From contig NZ_CP093300.1 in the NCBI RefSeq assembly GCF_022812285.1, forward strand, positions 744,001 through 808,000: 64,000 bases of DNA, read 5' to 3'. Position numbers and translations under genes: made by a program. Shown piece by piece: positions 34,399-42,540 of this stretch. This DNA comes from Alkalihalobacillus sp. LMS39 (lineage in GTDB: Bacteria; Bacillota; Bacilli; Bacillales; Bacillaceae_F). Each line of letters opens with the position of its first letter. Position 1 is the stretch's first letter. Under the pieces are notes generated by a model, which had not been told where the DNA came from, did not search any database, and saw only the letters and a list, made by a program, of their open reading frames with translations.

Positions 34399-34812
34399 AT
34401 GAAGTATTCAAACGCGACCAATTATGCCCTGCATACGATGATACATCTAATGTTGCAGCCTAGCGGGAGTTCGGTGGGAGTGCAGGAATTAGCTGAAATG
34501 CAACATCTTTCCCCGACGTACCTTTCTAAAGTATTAACTAAACTTACGAAAGCTGGTTTAATCGAGTCTACGCCTGGTGCGAAGGGGGGCTACAAAATTT
34601 CAAGAACAAAACATGAAATATCTTTTTTAGATGTGATTCATGCGATTGAAGGGGAGACTAGCTTATTCGATTGCACCATCCATCATGAAGGCTGTTTGAT
34701 TGAGAGCGTCATGAGGCAAGCAGAGGAAAATATGAAAGATGAACTGGGATCAAAGTTGCTGATTGACATTGCAAAAGAAGCAGAATCCCTACAGAAACTA
34801 GCAAAAAAATAA
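34399..34812 (+). CDS. Rrf2 family transcriptional regulator
   Basis: A 137-residue winged-helix regulator. The HTH region reads VQELAEMQHLSPTYLSKVLT, followed by the wing KAGLIESTPGAKGGYKISR; AIEGE and a C-terminal dimer helix follow. Two Cys (FDCTIHHEGC) lie where iron-sulfur Rrf2 proteins have three, so it probably senses a redox or thiol cue without a full cluster. The ATG at 34399 has GAGGAGG upstream. It heads an operon with a dithiol oxidoreductase and a methyltransferase. Confidence 0.85.
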   Translation: MKYSNATNYALHTMIHLMLQPSGSSVGVQELAEMQHLSPTYLSKVLTKLTKAGLIESTPGAKGGYKISRTKHEISFLDVIHAIEGETSLFDCTIHHEGCLIESVMRQAEENMKDELGSKLLIDIAKEAESLQKLAKK

Positions 34813-34837
34813 AATGATTATTTGAGGAGTGAACAAG

Positions 34838-35755
34838 ATGATAGTAGATTGTGCTGTAATTGGTGGAGGACCGGCTGGGTTGAATGCAGCTTTAGTACTT
34901 GGAAGATCAAGACGCCAAACGATCCTGTTCGATGACAACAAACCGAGAAATGCGGTGACTTCTGAATCCCATGGATTTATCACAAGGGACGGTATCCATC
35001 CGCAGGAATTCAAAAGGATAGCCCAGGCAGAATTAAGCAAGTACCCGGACGTGACGATTGAAAAACAACGAGTGTATCGCATAAATAAGGAAAATGAATT
35101 CTTCCAGGTGGAAACAGAGAAAGGAGAAGTATTTACTGCCAAGAAGGTCATTCTTGCAACAGGATTTAAGGAAGTTCTTCCTGAAATCCCACGGGTAAAA
35201 GAGTTCTATGGCAAGAGCCTATTTAGTTGTCCTTTCTGTGATGGCTGGGAATTAAGAGATCGTCCGCTAGCGGTGATTGCAGATGATAAAAAGGCATTTC
35301 ATATGGCGAAAGTAGTATCCAACTGGACAGATGACGTAATTATTTTTACAAACGGCAGTAATGTACTTTCGCAAGAAGAACAAGAATTGCTAAAAAGTAA
35401 AGGCATCCGGATTAATGATAAGAAGATTGTCACTCTCATTGGTGAAGAGGGGATGTTGGAAAAAATTATGCTGGAAGATGAAACAGAAGTACCCCGTGAA
35501 GGAGGATTTATAATTGCAGAGTGGATACAGGCTGCTTCTTTTGACTCGCTCGAATACACATTAAACGAGCAGGGCGGAATTGAAACGGACAACTGGCAAC
35601 GGACGAACATTGAAGGGGTGTATGCTTGTGGAGATACACGAATTGCTGGCCCCACCCAATTAATCTTGGCAGCGGGTGAAGGGTCTATGGCTGCCATTGC
35701 TGTGAATGCAGACCTAATAGAAGAAAAGTTTAACGACGAGAAACAGCACAATTAA
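34838..35755 (+). CDS. Thioredoxin-reductase-like FAD oxidoreductase
   Basis: A 305-residue flavoprotein. GGGPAGLNAALVLGRSRR binds FAD, the redox-active pair is in FSCPFCDGWELRD (about residues 130-142), and YACGDTR is the second FAD motif. CPFCDGWE-type active sites are found in thioredoxin-reductase-like enzymes that act directly on small molecules, including dithiol oxidases of the GliT/HlmI type. NADPH-binding glycines are weak. With the adjoining methyltransferase, detoxification of thiol or disulfide compounds is a reasonable guess. The ATG at 34838 follows GAGGAG. Confidence 0.8.
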   Translation: MIVDCAVIGGGPAGLNAALVLGRSRRQTILFDDNKPRNAVTSESHGFITRDGIHPQEFKRIAQAELSKYPDVTIEKQRVYRINKENEFFQVETEKGEVFTAKKVILATGFKEVLPEIPRVKEFYGKSLFSCPFCDGWELRDRPLAVIADDKKAFHMAKVVSNWTDDVIIFTNGSNVLSQEEQELLKSKGIRINDKKIVTLIGEEGMLEKIMLEDETEVPREGGFIIAEWIQAASFDSLEYTLNEQGGIETDNWQRTNIEGVYACGDTRIAGPTQLILAAGEGSMAAIAVNADLIEEKFNDEKQHN

Positions 35756-35783
35756 AAAACCAGCAAAAAAAAGGAGGAGTAAT

Positions 35784-36356
35784 ATGGAACATTCACATGG
35801 AAAGCACAACAAAGGAAAAGTATCATATTTGGAAAGTCCTGAACGGAGAAAACAATTTTCCCCAGAACAGCTACTTCAAATAGTCACATTTAAAGAAACT
35901 GACACTGTATTGGACTTCGGTGCCGGAACTGGTTATTTTTCTATTCCTACAGCAAAAACGATAAAGGGCAACGTATACGCTTTGGATACCGACACAGCCA
36001 TGCTTGAAATTATAAAGGAAAAAGCCGTAAAGGAACAGCTCACAAACATTGTCCCAGTCCATGGAAGTTTAGAGGCCCTTCCTTTACGTGAAGACTCTAT
36101 CAATATAATCATTGCATCTTTAGTATTGCATGAAATAAAGCCACTTGCACCGGTATTACAGCAAATGAAACATTTACTGAAAAAAGATGGATATCTCATT
36201 TGTCTGGAGCTTGAACCAAAAGGAAGTTCAAAGAAAGCTCCGAGAATTACGTTGGAAGGAATGGAGCGAGAAATGAAGGAAGCAGGATTTAAGGTGAAAG
36301 AGAAATTATTTCCGGCAGAAGCTCTTTATATGATTATTGCAAAGAAAGAGGAATAA
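35784..36356 (+). CDS. Class I SAM-dependent methyltransferase
   Basis: A 190-residue methyltransferase. Motif I is VLDFGAGTGYFSIP, with acidic YALDTD at the end of strand two and IIASLVLHEI as motif IV. The N-terminal HGKHNKGKVSYLESPERRKQ resembles small-molecule or arsenite-type methyltransferases. The strong AAAGGAGGAG site and 28-base gap place it in the Rrf2 operon. Substrate unknown; a thiol is suggested only by its neighbour. Confidence 0.85.
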   Translation: MEHSHGKHNKGKVSYLESPERRKQFSPEQLLQIVTFKETDTVLDFGAGTGYFSIPTAKTIKGNVYALDTDTAMLEIIKEKAVKEQLTNIVPVHGSLEALPLREDSINIIIASLVLHEIKPLAPVLQQMKHLLKKDGYLICLELEPKGSSKKAPRITLEGMEREMKEAGFKVKEKLFPAEALYMIIAKKEE

Positions 36357-36375
36357 CTGATTATTTTTTGTTTAA

Positions 36376-36398
36376 TTACAGATATTAAGTATCTGTAA
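36376..36398. repeat. Inverted repeat after methyltransferase
   Basis: TTACAGATA and TATCTGTAA (9-bp arms, five-base centre). It shares the AGATA/TATCT element of the Rrf2-type operator upstream of the operon, but in the opposite arrangement; the next gene is convergent, so it does not sit at a promoter. Confidence 0.5.
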
Positions 36399-36496
36399 AG
36401 TATTTAATTAAATATCTTAACAATAGGAAACAGATTATGTTGTAGAAGATGGTAATATTTTTATTGCAGTGTCTTCACTGTAACTATAAAACCTAA

Positions 36497-36527
36497 AAAA
36501 GACCACTTTAATATAAAGTGGTCTTTT
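36497..36527. terminator. Bidirectional terminator
   Basis: AAAAGACCACTTTA and TAAAGTGGTCTTTT form a perfect 14-bp stem with a three-base loop, with A and T tracts on both sides. It serves the Rrf2 operon on plus and the MFS gene on minus. Confidence 0.9.
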
Positions 36528-36539
36528 CCTGAAGGTAAA

Positions 36540-37757
36540 TTAATAGTTAGACTTGTAACTTCTAAATGTATGTCCTCTCCACAAAATGGATATAGCAATT
36601 AATAATCCAACAATAGAAAAGGAAAGGATAACTAATTGGATATCAAATCCTCTAGAAACGAGTAAAGTTACACTTGCATAGGCAAGCGGATCAAACCCGT
36701 TCATTGCTAAAAAGACAATACTCATAACCCTTCCCATAATGCGGGGGTCCGTATCTTCTTGTGCTGAAGTGAAAAATGGGATGGATACAAATGTCATCGT
36801 AAATCCAATTAAAAACGCTAACACCGTTAAAATATACAAATTAGGAATTTGACTAAAAGCTATAGCTACGATTAATGTTGCAATTAAGCCTACAATCGAT
36901 GTTAATCCTCTACGGCGTATTTTAATCATACCGATTATTGCTGTACTTACTAGCATTCCAATCCCTAATGCAGCGTCAATATAACTAAGATTAATAGGTG
37001 TTCCTCCATAAGTTTCCACTAAAATGGGGATTGCAATGGATATCGCTCCGAAGGCAAAAAAGTTTAACGTTATTAATATAAGGATACCTGTCATTAAAAA
37101 TCTACTTGCTTTTACATAGGAAAGCCCTTCTATGAGGTCTTTAAATGGTGTTTGTTTTATTGTATTGACTACTGGGCCTTCCTTTATGAAAGGTGGAAAC
37201 ATAAAAAAGGCAGACAACAAAACAATCATAGATGAGACTAAATAACCTGCTGTTACGCCACCGAATTCCATGATACTCCCCGAGAGAATAGGTCCAATCA
37301 CAAAGCCAATCTGCCCCAACCCCTGAATCATCGCATTTGCTTGTTTTATTTGGTTTTTTTGTACTATTTTCGGAATTAATGATGTTCCAGCTGGTCCGGA
37401 AAATGCATCTAATGTTCCGAAAATGGATCCCAAAATGACCAAATACAGAAATGATAATTGATTTGTATGATGCAATAAAAAGATGATAACTAGCAGAACT
37501 CCTTGGATGGAACTTGTACTGAACATGATTGTCGTCTTCTTGAATTTATCAGCAAGAACTCCTCCAAATGCCATCATGAGAATACGTGGGACAGTAATGG
37601 CAATAAGAATAATCCCCAATGAACTAGCAGAATGTAAATCAGAAATGACATACCACGTTGTTGTCATAAAAAACATACTAAAACCTATTAGCGCCAAAAA
37701 GCTCCCAAAAAACAGAAAGATAAAAGTGCGATTCCGAAATAATGATTGTTGTTCCAT
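36540..37757 (-). CDS. MFS efflux transporter
   Basis: A 405-residue major-facilitator protein with twelve hydrophobic segments. The loop 2-3 motif reads GGVLADKFKKTTIM, and VIGPILSGSIMEFGGV is motif C-like, typical of exporters. It belongs to the MFS_3/EntS-like group by general pattern. The ATG at 37757 follows GAGAGGGTG; upstream in-frame starts have no such site. The divergent MerR gene probably controls it, suggesting export of a toxic or signalling compound. Confidence 0.85.
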   Translation of the reverse strand: MEQQSLFRNRTFIFLFFGSFLALIGFSMFFMTTTWYVISDLHSASSLGIILIAITVPRILMMAFGGVLADKFKKTTIMFSTSSIQGVLLVIIFLLHHTNQLSFLYLVILGSIFGTLDAFSGPAGTSLIPKIVQKNQIKQANAMIQGLGQIGFVIGPILSGSIMEFGGVTAGYLVSSMIVLLSAFFMFPPFIKEGPVVNTIKQTPFKDLIEGLSYVKASRFLMTGILILITLNFFAFGAISIAIPILVETYGGTPINLSYIDAALGIGMLVSTAIIGMIKIRRRGLTSIVGLIATLIVAIAFSQIPNLYILTVLAFLIGFTMTFVSIPFFTSAQEDTDPRIMGRVMSIVFLAMNGFDPLAYASVTLLVSRGFDIQLVILSFSIVGLLIAISILWRGHTFRSYKSNY

Positions 37758-37877
37758 ACTTAAACACCCTCTCAAACTTAGTATAGAACCAATCATAAAT
37801 TGTGACGTAATGTCGTAAGCAAACACTTTCCACAGAATTTTATATTAGTAAAACGATTAAAGAGTGTATTGATTGTG

Positions 37878-37909
37878 ACCTTACGTAACAGTTTATAATG
37901 AAGTAAGGT
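37878..37909. promoter_or_regulatory. Inverted repeat between MFS and MerR genes
   Basis: ACCTTAC (37878-37884) and GTAAGGT (37903-37909) are 7-bp perfect arms 18 bases apart, spanning TATAAT (37894-37899), a -10 for the merR gene. It is a likely MerR regulator site, although the spacing is wider than for classical MerR operators. Confidence 0.5.
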
Positions 37910-37918
37910 GGTGTTCAC

Positions 37919-38677
37919 ATGGAAATGACAATTGGTCAGTTCGCAAAATTAGTAGGTTCAACGGTAAGAACATTAAGATACTACGATAAAATTGAGTTAC
38001 TTACCCCAAACAAATTAAATAAAAGTGGTCGAAAAGTCTATACACGATTAGACTGGGAACTATTTCAACAAATAATAATATTAAAACATTTTGGGCTATC
38101 ATTAAATGAAATTAAAGAACAAATGGCTAATCAGCAGTTTAAAAACCAAGAGTTTTTGCAGGTGCAGAAGCAGTTAATTGAAAAAAAGCAAGCAGAATTA
38201 AATGATAAGTTAGAGGTCATTACGAGAATGGAGAGGCTGTACAACATAGAAGGTATTTCTGAGGAAGAATTAGATGATTTTGCTTTTATCATGCTTGATT
38301 TATTTAGGAGAGAAAAATCACAAATTCAAATATGGGAAGAACATTTTGCAGATGACAAAGAGATCATGAAACAAATAAACTTGCTTCGTGATCCTGTATA
38401 CAAGGAGAAAATGGATAGAGAAACCTGGTATTTAATTCAAGCGATTAGAAATGCTATTCACGATAATGATTCTACTAGCAGAAAAAAAGTACAAGCCATT
38501 CTTAACGAAATGAACAACCTATTCCCCGCAAGTAAGAACTTTCTAAATCTTGTGGATGATGAACGTTTTTTAGCGAAGTACAATCATGAGTTTACTAATT
38601 ATTTTCCTGAGAACATAGCTAACTATATTTATAAAGAATTAAAAGCCTATTATGGTGAAAACGATAATAATGAGTAG
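37919..38677 (+). CDS. MerR family regulator with long effector domain
   Basis: A 252-residue regulator. The HTH reads TIGQFAKLVGSTVRTLRYYD, followed by the family wing and a coiled coil (IEKKQAELNDKLEVITRMER). Residues 120-252 are an acidic, helical domain without the Cys ligands of metal sensors, so a drug-like or organic ligand is more likely (TipA-like layout). AAGGTGG precedes the ATG. It is divergent from the MFS gene, its probable target. Confidence 0.85.
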   Translation: MEMTIGQFAKLVGSTVRTLRYYDKIELLTPNKLNKSGRKVYTRLDWELFQQIIILKHFGLSLNEIKEQMANQQFKNQEFLQVQKQLIEKKQAELNDKLEVITRMERLYNIEGISEEELDDFAFIMLDLFRREKSQIQIWEEHFADDKEIMKQINLLRDPVYKEKMDRETWYLIQAIRNAIHDNDSTSRKKVQAILNEMNNLFPASKNFLNLVDDERFLAKYNHEFTNYFPENIANYIYKELKAYYGENDNNE

Positions 38678-38922
38678 GGGAAGCTAGGTGACTGAATAGC
38701 AAATGACCCTCAAGAGCTTTTGTTCCACTAACTGCAGCTAGTGTTGAGGTAGAAAGAGGAAAAAAAACAGACCCGTTTGCTGCGCAGCAACAAATACTAC
38801 TGAATAGTAAAGAGGTTAACTCTTTTATTGTATATTAAAGAAGATATGGTATATTGCTAATGTAACCTAGTACATGTGTTTCATAACGTGGTTGATTATT
38901 ATTTTGTTGGGAGGTAAAGCAA

Positions 38923-39561
38923 GTGAACAAAGATTGGATTCTATACGAAAACTTTACTAGTGAAAAGTTAAATGACATGCTTGAATGGCGTTGTGAACCA
39001 AAGAAATGGTTCTTAGACAAAACATCTAGTCAGCTTGTTTTAGAAACAGATCCAGAGACAGATTATTGGCAAAAAACGCACTATGGTTTTGAGGTTGATA
39101 ATGGGCATTTTCTTTTTACCAAAACAAACAAGAATTTCAGATTGACAACAAAAGTTGATGCCTTCCCAAAAACAAAATATGACCAAGCAGGACTGATGAT
39201 TAGATTTTCCGAGGATATGTGGGTGAAAACATCCTTGGAGTATATACCTGATGGTTTAAGTAAGCTAGGAGCAGTTGTGACTAATCGAGGATATTCTGAT
39301 TGGTCTACCCAATATGTAGATTGTAAAACAGTACAATTATATTATCGTATATCTAAAATTGAGCAAAATTGTTATATTGATGTTTCTTGGGACGGAGAAG
39401 AATGGAATCAAATTAGAATCGCACATTTAGATGTGCCAAAAGATGCAACCGTTTTAGCTGGAATTTATGCCTGTAGTCCACAAGGGCAGGAACAAGAAGT
39501 TCGATTTGATTATATTAAAATTGAAGAACTTCCTAATGATCCAACCGTTGCTTACTTGTAA
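38923..39561 (+). CDS. DUF1349 family protein
   Basis: A 212-residue cytoplasmic protein with the DUF1349 concanavalin-like pattern: NGHFLFTKTNKNFRLTTKVD, YDQAGLMIRFSEDMWVKTSL, then YIDVSWDGEEWNQIRIAHL and GIYACSPQGQEQEVRFDYI. Members are beta-sandwich proteins of unknown or sugar-related role. GGGAGGT is the ribosome site. It is a single-gene unit with its own terminator at 39572. Confidence 0.85.
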   Translation: MNKDWILYENFTSEKLNDMLEWRCEPKKWFLDKTSSQLVLETDPETDYWQKTHYGFEVDNGHFLFTKTNKNFRLTTKVDAFPKTKYDQAGLMIRFSEDMWVKTSLEYIPDGLSKLGAVVTNRGYSDWSTQYVDCKTVQLYYRISKIEQNCYIDVSWDGEEWNQIRIAHLDVPKDATVLAGIYACSPQGQEQEVRFDYIKIEELPNDPTVAYL

Positions 39562-39571
39562 AGTAGTTTCT

Positions 39572-39599
39572 CCCCTAAGCCAGAGCTTAGGGGATTTTT
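39572..39599 (+). terminator. Terminator after DUF1349 gene
   Basis: CCCCTAAGC and GCTTAGGGG, loop CAGA, followed by ATTTTT. Confidence 0.9.
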
Positions 39600-39677
39600 A
39601 CTACTTAAAAGCGAAATTTGGTGTTTGTGAAAAACGATGACTTCAGTGCAAGCCTCTTTGGTAGATAAAATAATTTT

Positions 39678-40265
39678 TTATTCTGCAGCCCGAGTCATAC
39701 AATATACCTTTAGTCCTTCAACTATTTTTGTTTCCTTTAGCTCATATCCAAATCTTGTGTAGTAGGCAATATTTTGCTGATTTTCTGTATCGAGTGAAAT
39801 AGGATATGGTGGCTGTGAAGAACGAGCTATACTATGAATTTCTCTTAGTACCTTTTTACCGATGCCCTTTCCTTGTGAGGAAGGCACTACTCCAATCATT
39901 GTTAAATAATAGTGAGGTCCATTTGGTGCACTTGCAGTAGTTAGTTTTTGGTACTTCGTTAAGAATCTAAGAACATGAAAGGGGAGCTTCAATACTAATA
40001 GAAGCATTTCTATATTTAATCTAACCTTAGCTCTTATAGATACAGTGGTAAGGTTCCTTGGTCTTTCCACAACTGCTACGTAACTAGGGTTTTTAAGGTG
40101 GTCGGTAAGGATTAGCCCTTCCAATATGTGGTTTCGCTTAACTATAAATCTTATTAGAGTTTTGGATTGTTCATTTCCTTTTTTGTTTGAAAACAAATAA
40201 ACAAACATCGGGTCTTTTTCGAATGCTTTGGATAACAAGGAGATATGATTTTCATTAATGTTCAT
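39678..40265 (-). CDS. GNAT family acetyltransferase
   Basis: A 195-residue GNAT. The acetyl-CoA motif is GVVPSSQGKGIGKKVLREI, preceded by the strand YYLTMI and followed by ISLDTENQQNIAYYTRFGYE. The N-terminal half is longer than minimal GNATs. Substrate unknown. Its start overlaps the stop of the upstream membrane-protein gene, so the two are co-translated under the TetR-type operator at 40825. Confidence 0.85.
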   Translation of the reverse strand: MNINENHISLLSKAFEKDPMFVYLFSNKKGNEQSKTLIRFIVKRNHILEGLILTDHLKNPSYVAVVERPRNLTTVSIRAKVRLNIEMLLLVLKLPFHVLRFLTKYQKLTTASAPNGPHYYLTMIGVVPSSQGKGIGKKVLREIHSIARSSQPPYPISLDTENQQNIAYYTRFGYELKETKIVEGLKVYCMTRAAE

Positions 40266-40810
40266 TTTGTTTCCCCCTTATGGTGGGAAACTGAAAAGCT
40301 GAACAACACTTTAAACACATAAAAACTAAATAAAGTAGAAGCAAAAAAAGGTACTGTTTGACCAATATAAGCAACTATTAACAAACCTAATCCTGTTAAG
40401 GTTCCAGCTAAGAGTTTTTGTATAGAATGGTACCTAATTAAATTTAAGAACGCTGCGCTAATTAATGTGTAGGCACAAATTATAACCCCATAATAAAGGG
40501 GAATTTCCATTGACCATGAAAGAATAAGAGGTTGAATATGGATAGCTATAAATATCCATCTTTTCCTTGGGTAACGCTCATAATAAAAATCAGTTCCTTT
40601 GGTTAAGTTTGCTACAACACCTCCTGAGATATCTAAGAACAAAAACCAGATTACTAGTTGTTTTACTAAAGATACCTTATTCCAGTCATCATAACCTAAA
40701 AAACCTATGGCAAAGCCAGAAATGAGCACAAAAAGACCGATGACAACTAAAGATGATTTTGTCTGGAATTCACCTAGAAGTTCATGGAAAAACTTAGGAA
40801 TATTAACCAC
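40262..40810 (-). CDS. Membrane protein in TetR-controlled operon
   Basis: A 182-residue protein with about five hydrophobic helices (SSLVVIGLFVLISGFAIGFLG, then WFLFLDISGGVVANLTKG). The GTG at 40810 is preferred, since AGAGGTG lies just before it; longer in-frame starts run into the operator. I do not recognise the family. Coupling with a GNAT and control by TetR suggest modification or export of a small molecule, but this is inference. Confidence 0.7.
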   Translation of the reverse strand: MVNIPKFFHELLGEFQTKSSLVVIGLFVLISGFAIGFLGYDDWNKVSLVKQLVIWFLFLDISGGVVANLTKGTDFYYERYPRKRWIFIAIHIQPLILSWSMEIPLYYGVIICAYTLISAAFLNLIRYHSIQKLLAGTLTGLGLLIVAYIGQTVPFFASTLFSFYVFKVLFSFSVSHHKGETK

Positions 40811-40824
40811 AGAACACCTCTTTC

Positions 40825-40842
40825 TGACCGACCAAACGGTCA
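40825..40842 (-). promoter_or_regulatory. TetR-type operator for membrane-GNAT operon
   Basis: TGACCG and CGGTCA flank six bases, 15 bases upstream of the GTG start. The half-sites match those before the neighbouring tetR gene (41495), although the spacing differs (six versus two). Confidence 0.7.
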
Positions 40843-40867
40843 ATAATATGTTATAGAAATGGCAGGT

Positions 40868-41452
40868 TTATTTTAATAAAGACTGCCATGCATCTACTTG
40901 TAAAGTCCATATTTCTTTAAAGTTATCTAAATCAGTTTCTAGTAAAAAGTGAAGGCCGTAACCATCTAATGTCATGATGATCATTTCTGAAACTTTTAAA
41001 AGTCTCTCTCTTTTTTGAGAACTATATCGTGATAATTGTGTAGCAATCGCATCAATTACCTCATTTTTAGTTTTTAATAAATATGCTTTATATTTTTCGT
41101 TGTACAAGGAGAAATTATAAAAATTAAGTAAAACAGAGTAGGTTCCCTTTTCTTCTTCACTGAGTGAGTATATACTCTCACCAAGGAAAGAGAGAAATGC
41201 TTTTAAGTTTGGACCGTGATGGGATTTAATCGGTTTCACCAAAGAAACAAGAATGGTCTCAAACATCACATTTAAAAGTTCATCTACAGATCCAAAGTGA
41301 TGGAAGACATTACTTTTACTAATCCCTAAAAAATCAGCTATTTTTTTTGCACTTAATCCTTCAATTCCTTCTTCGGCACAAATCCTTATGGATGCAGCTA
41401 GAATACGTTCTTTTGTTTCGTTTCCCTTAGTAATTCTTTGATCTTGAGTCAT
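40868..41452 (-). CDS. TetR family repressor
   Basis: A 194-residue regulator. The N-terminal HTH reads AASIRICAEEGIEGLSAKKI, then ADFLGISKSNVFHHFGSVDE; the helical C-terminal ligand domain follows. The ATG at 41452 has GAGGAAGG upstream, while the longer start at 41515 would lie inside the operator. GACCG-type dyads occur both before this gene and before the adjacent membrane-GNAT operon, so it most likely represses both. Confidence 0.88.
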   Translation of the reverse strand: MTQDQRITKGNETKERILAASIRICAEEGIEGLSAKKIADFLGISKSNVFHHFGSVDELLNVMFETILVSLVKPIKSHHGPNLKAFLSFLGESIYSLSEEEKGTYSVLLNFYNFSLYNEKYKAYLLKTKNEVIDAIATQLSRYSSQKRERLLKVSEMIIMTLDGYGLHFLLETDLDNFKEIWTLQVDAWQSLLK

Positions 41453-41494
41453 TTCAAACCTTCCTCTTTGAGCTTCATATATTTTCACTTTAAC

Positions 41495-41512
41495 ACTAAC
41501 CGTTCGGTCAGT
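41495..41512 (-). promoter_or_regulatory. TetR-type autoregulatory operator
   Basis: ACTAACCG and CGGTCAGT around TT; arms match at 7 of 8. It lies about 43 bases before the tetR start. Confidence 0.7.
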
Positions 41513-41630
41513 CAATTTAATTTTGGGTTATAGAATATAACTCTATAAAGGAGACGTGTTGTATGTCTGTAAAATAAAATAGTAAAACTAATTGCCTTTT
41601 ATACAGTTCCTAATTAGCCCAAAATCAAAT

Positions 41631-41850
41631 AAACCAATTTAATAACATTTGCTATTCCAATTTTTCATCTGTTATTGTAAAGGAGTTATTTTTGTTCGGT
41701 ATACAGGCAAGAAAAGCTTTAAACACACGCTTTAGACCATCAATAGTAATAAATCATGGAGTAAATCCTCACAGGAGAAAACAAACATGCAACAACAAGG
41801 TACTTTCGTTTAACGCAAAAAAACTATTGGTGAAGGATTTAAATAATATC
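41631..41850 (+). pseudogene. Decayed copy of csp gene and its leader
   Basis: This stretch matches 45392-45660 in the same orientation, including the shared leader blocks TTTTTGTTCGGTATACAGG and CATCAATAGTAATAAATC, the ribosome-site region and ATGCAACAA. The coding part then loses bases, resumes at TTTAACGCA (WFNA in the intact gene), and jumps to GGTGAAGGATTTAAA (GEGFK in the intact gene). Internal deletion and frameshift show a dead cold-shock gene. Its end overlaps the 3' end of the response-regulator gene on the other strand. Confidence 0.8.
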
Positions 41851-42540
41851 TTCGTTAAAAGCTTTTTGTGTTGCTTGCATTCTATCTTTTACGTCTAATT
41901 TAGAATAAATACTTGAAATATAATTACGAACGGTTCCTTCGGATAAAAACAGCTTCTCTGCAATTTCTCTATTTTTAAGGCCTTTAGATAAACTATATAA
42001 AACTTCATATTCACGCGAGCTTAAAGAATAAGTATTTTTCGCTTTTCCTTTACTGTGATGTAAATCAGTAGTCTCATGAACGAGTGAATTAGTATATTCC
42101 GAAGGCTTAGAAGTTGAAGGAGCTAATTTTTCTACTAGTGATTTTGCCATTCCTTGCGTAATGAGCGTTCCTCCTCGAAATACCAGTTTGATTCCATCAA
42201 TTAAGTCTTGAGAATGAATGGCTTTAAGTAGATAGCCTTCTGCACCAGCCTTCATTGCATCGACCATTAAATGGATGTCTTTGAATGTAGTTAATATTAT
42301 AATCTTAATTTCATTGTCTAGTTCTTTTATTATTCGAGTAGCTTCTATTCCGTTCATGTTGGGCATGTTAATATCCATTAGTATCATGTGAGGAGGATGC
42401 TTATGACAAAAGTTCACAGCTTCCTTTCCATCTTTAGCAAGGCCAACAACATTAAGGATGGAGTCTCGTTCTAATAAAATTTGCAAACTTTCACTAAAAA
42501 GTTCTTGGTCGTCAACTAGTAATAATTTAATTTCACTCAT
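41839..42540 (-). CDS. NarL/FixJ-type response regulator
   Basis: A 233-residue regulator. The receiver has LLVDDQELF and the phospho-accepting Asp in ILMDINMPNMNG, with Thr/Lys positions in ILTTFKD and LLKA. The C-terminal LuxR-type HTH reads LSSREYEVLYSLSKGLKNRE and EKLFLSEGTVRNYISSIYSK. The ATG at 42540 follows GGAGGGG. It overlaps the 3' end of the partner kinase gene, so both are made together. Confidence 0.9.
   Translation of the reverse strand: MSEIKLLLVDDQELFSESLQILLERDSILNVVGLAKDGKEAVNFCHKHPPHMILMDINMPNMNGIEATRIIKELDNEIKIIILTTFKDIHLMVDAMKAGAEGYLLKAIHSQDLIDGIKLVFRGGTLITQGMAKSLVEKLAPSTSKPSEYTNSLVHETTDLHHSKGKAKNTYSLSSREYEVLYSLSKGLKNREIAEKLFLSEGTVRNYISSIYSKLDVKDRMQATQKAFNEDII

Noticed and set aside
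35299-35751. 150-codon minus-strand frame
   Set aside because: Antisense to the thioredoxin-reductase-like gene, whose motifs are clear; no ribosome site.
41692-41898. 68-codon plus-strand frame beginning MFGIQARKAL
   Set aside because: It is the csp leader and decayed csp coding sequence read in a wrong frame, as alignment with 45440-45650 shows.
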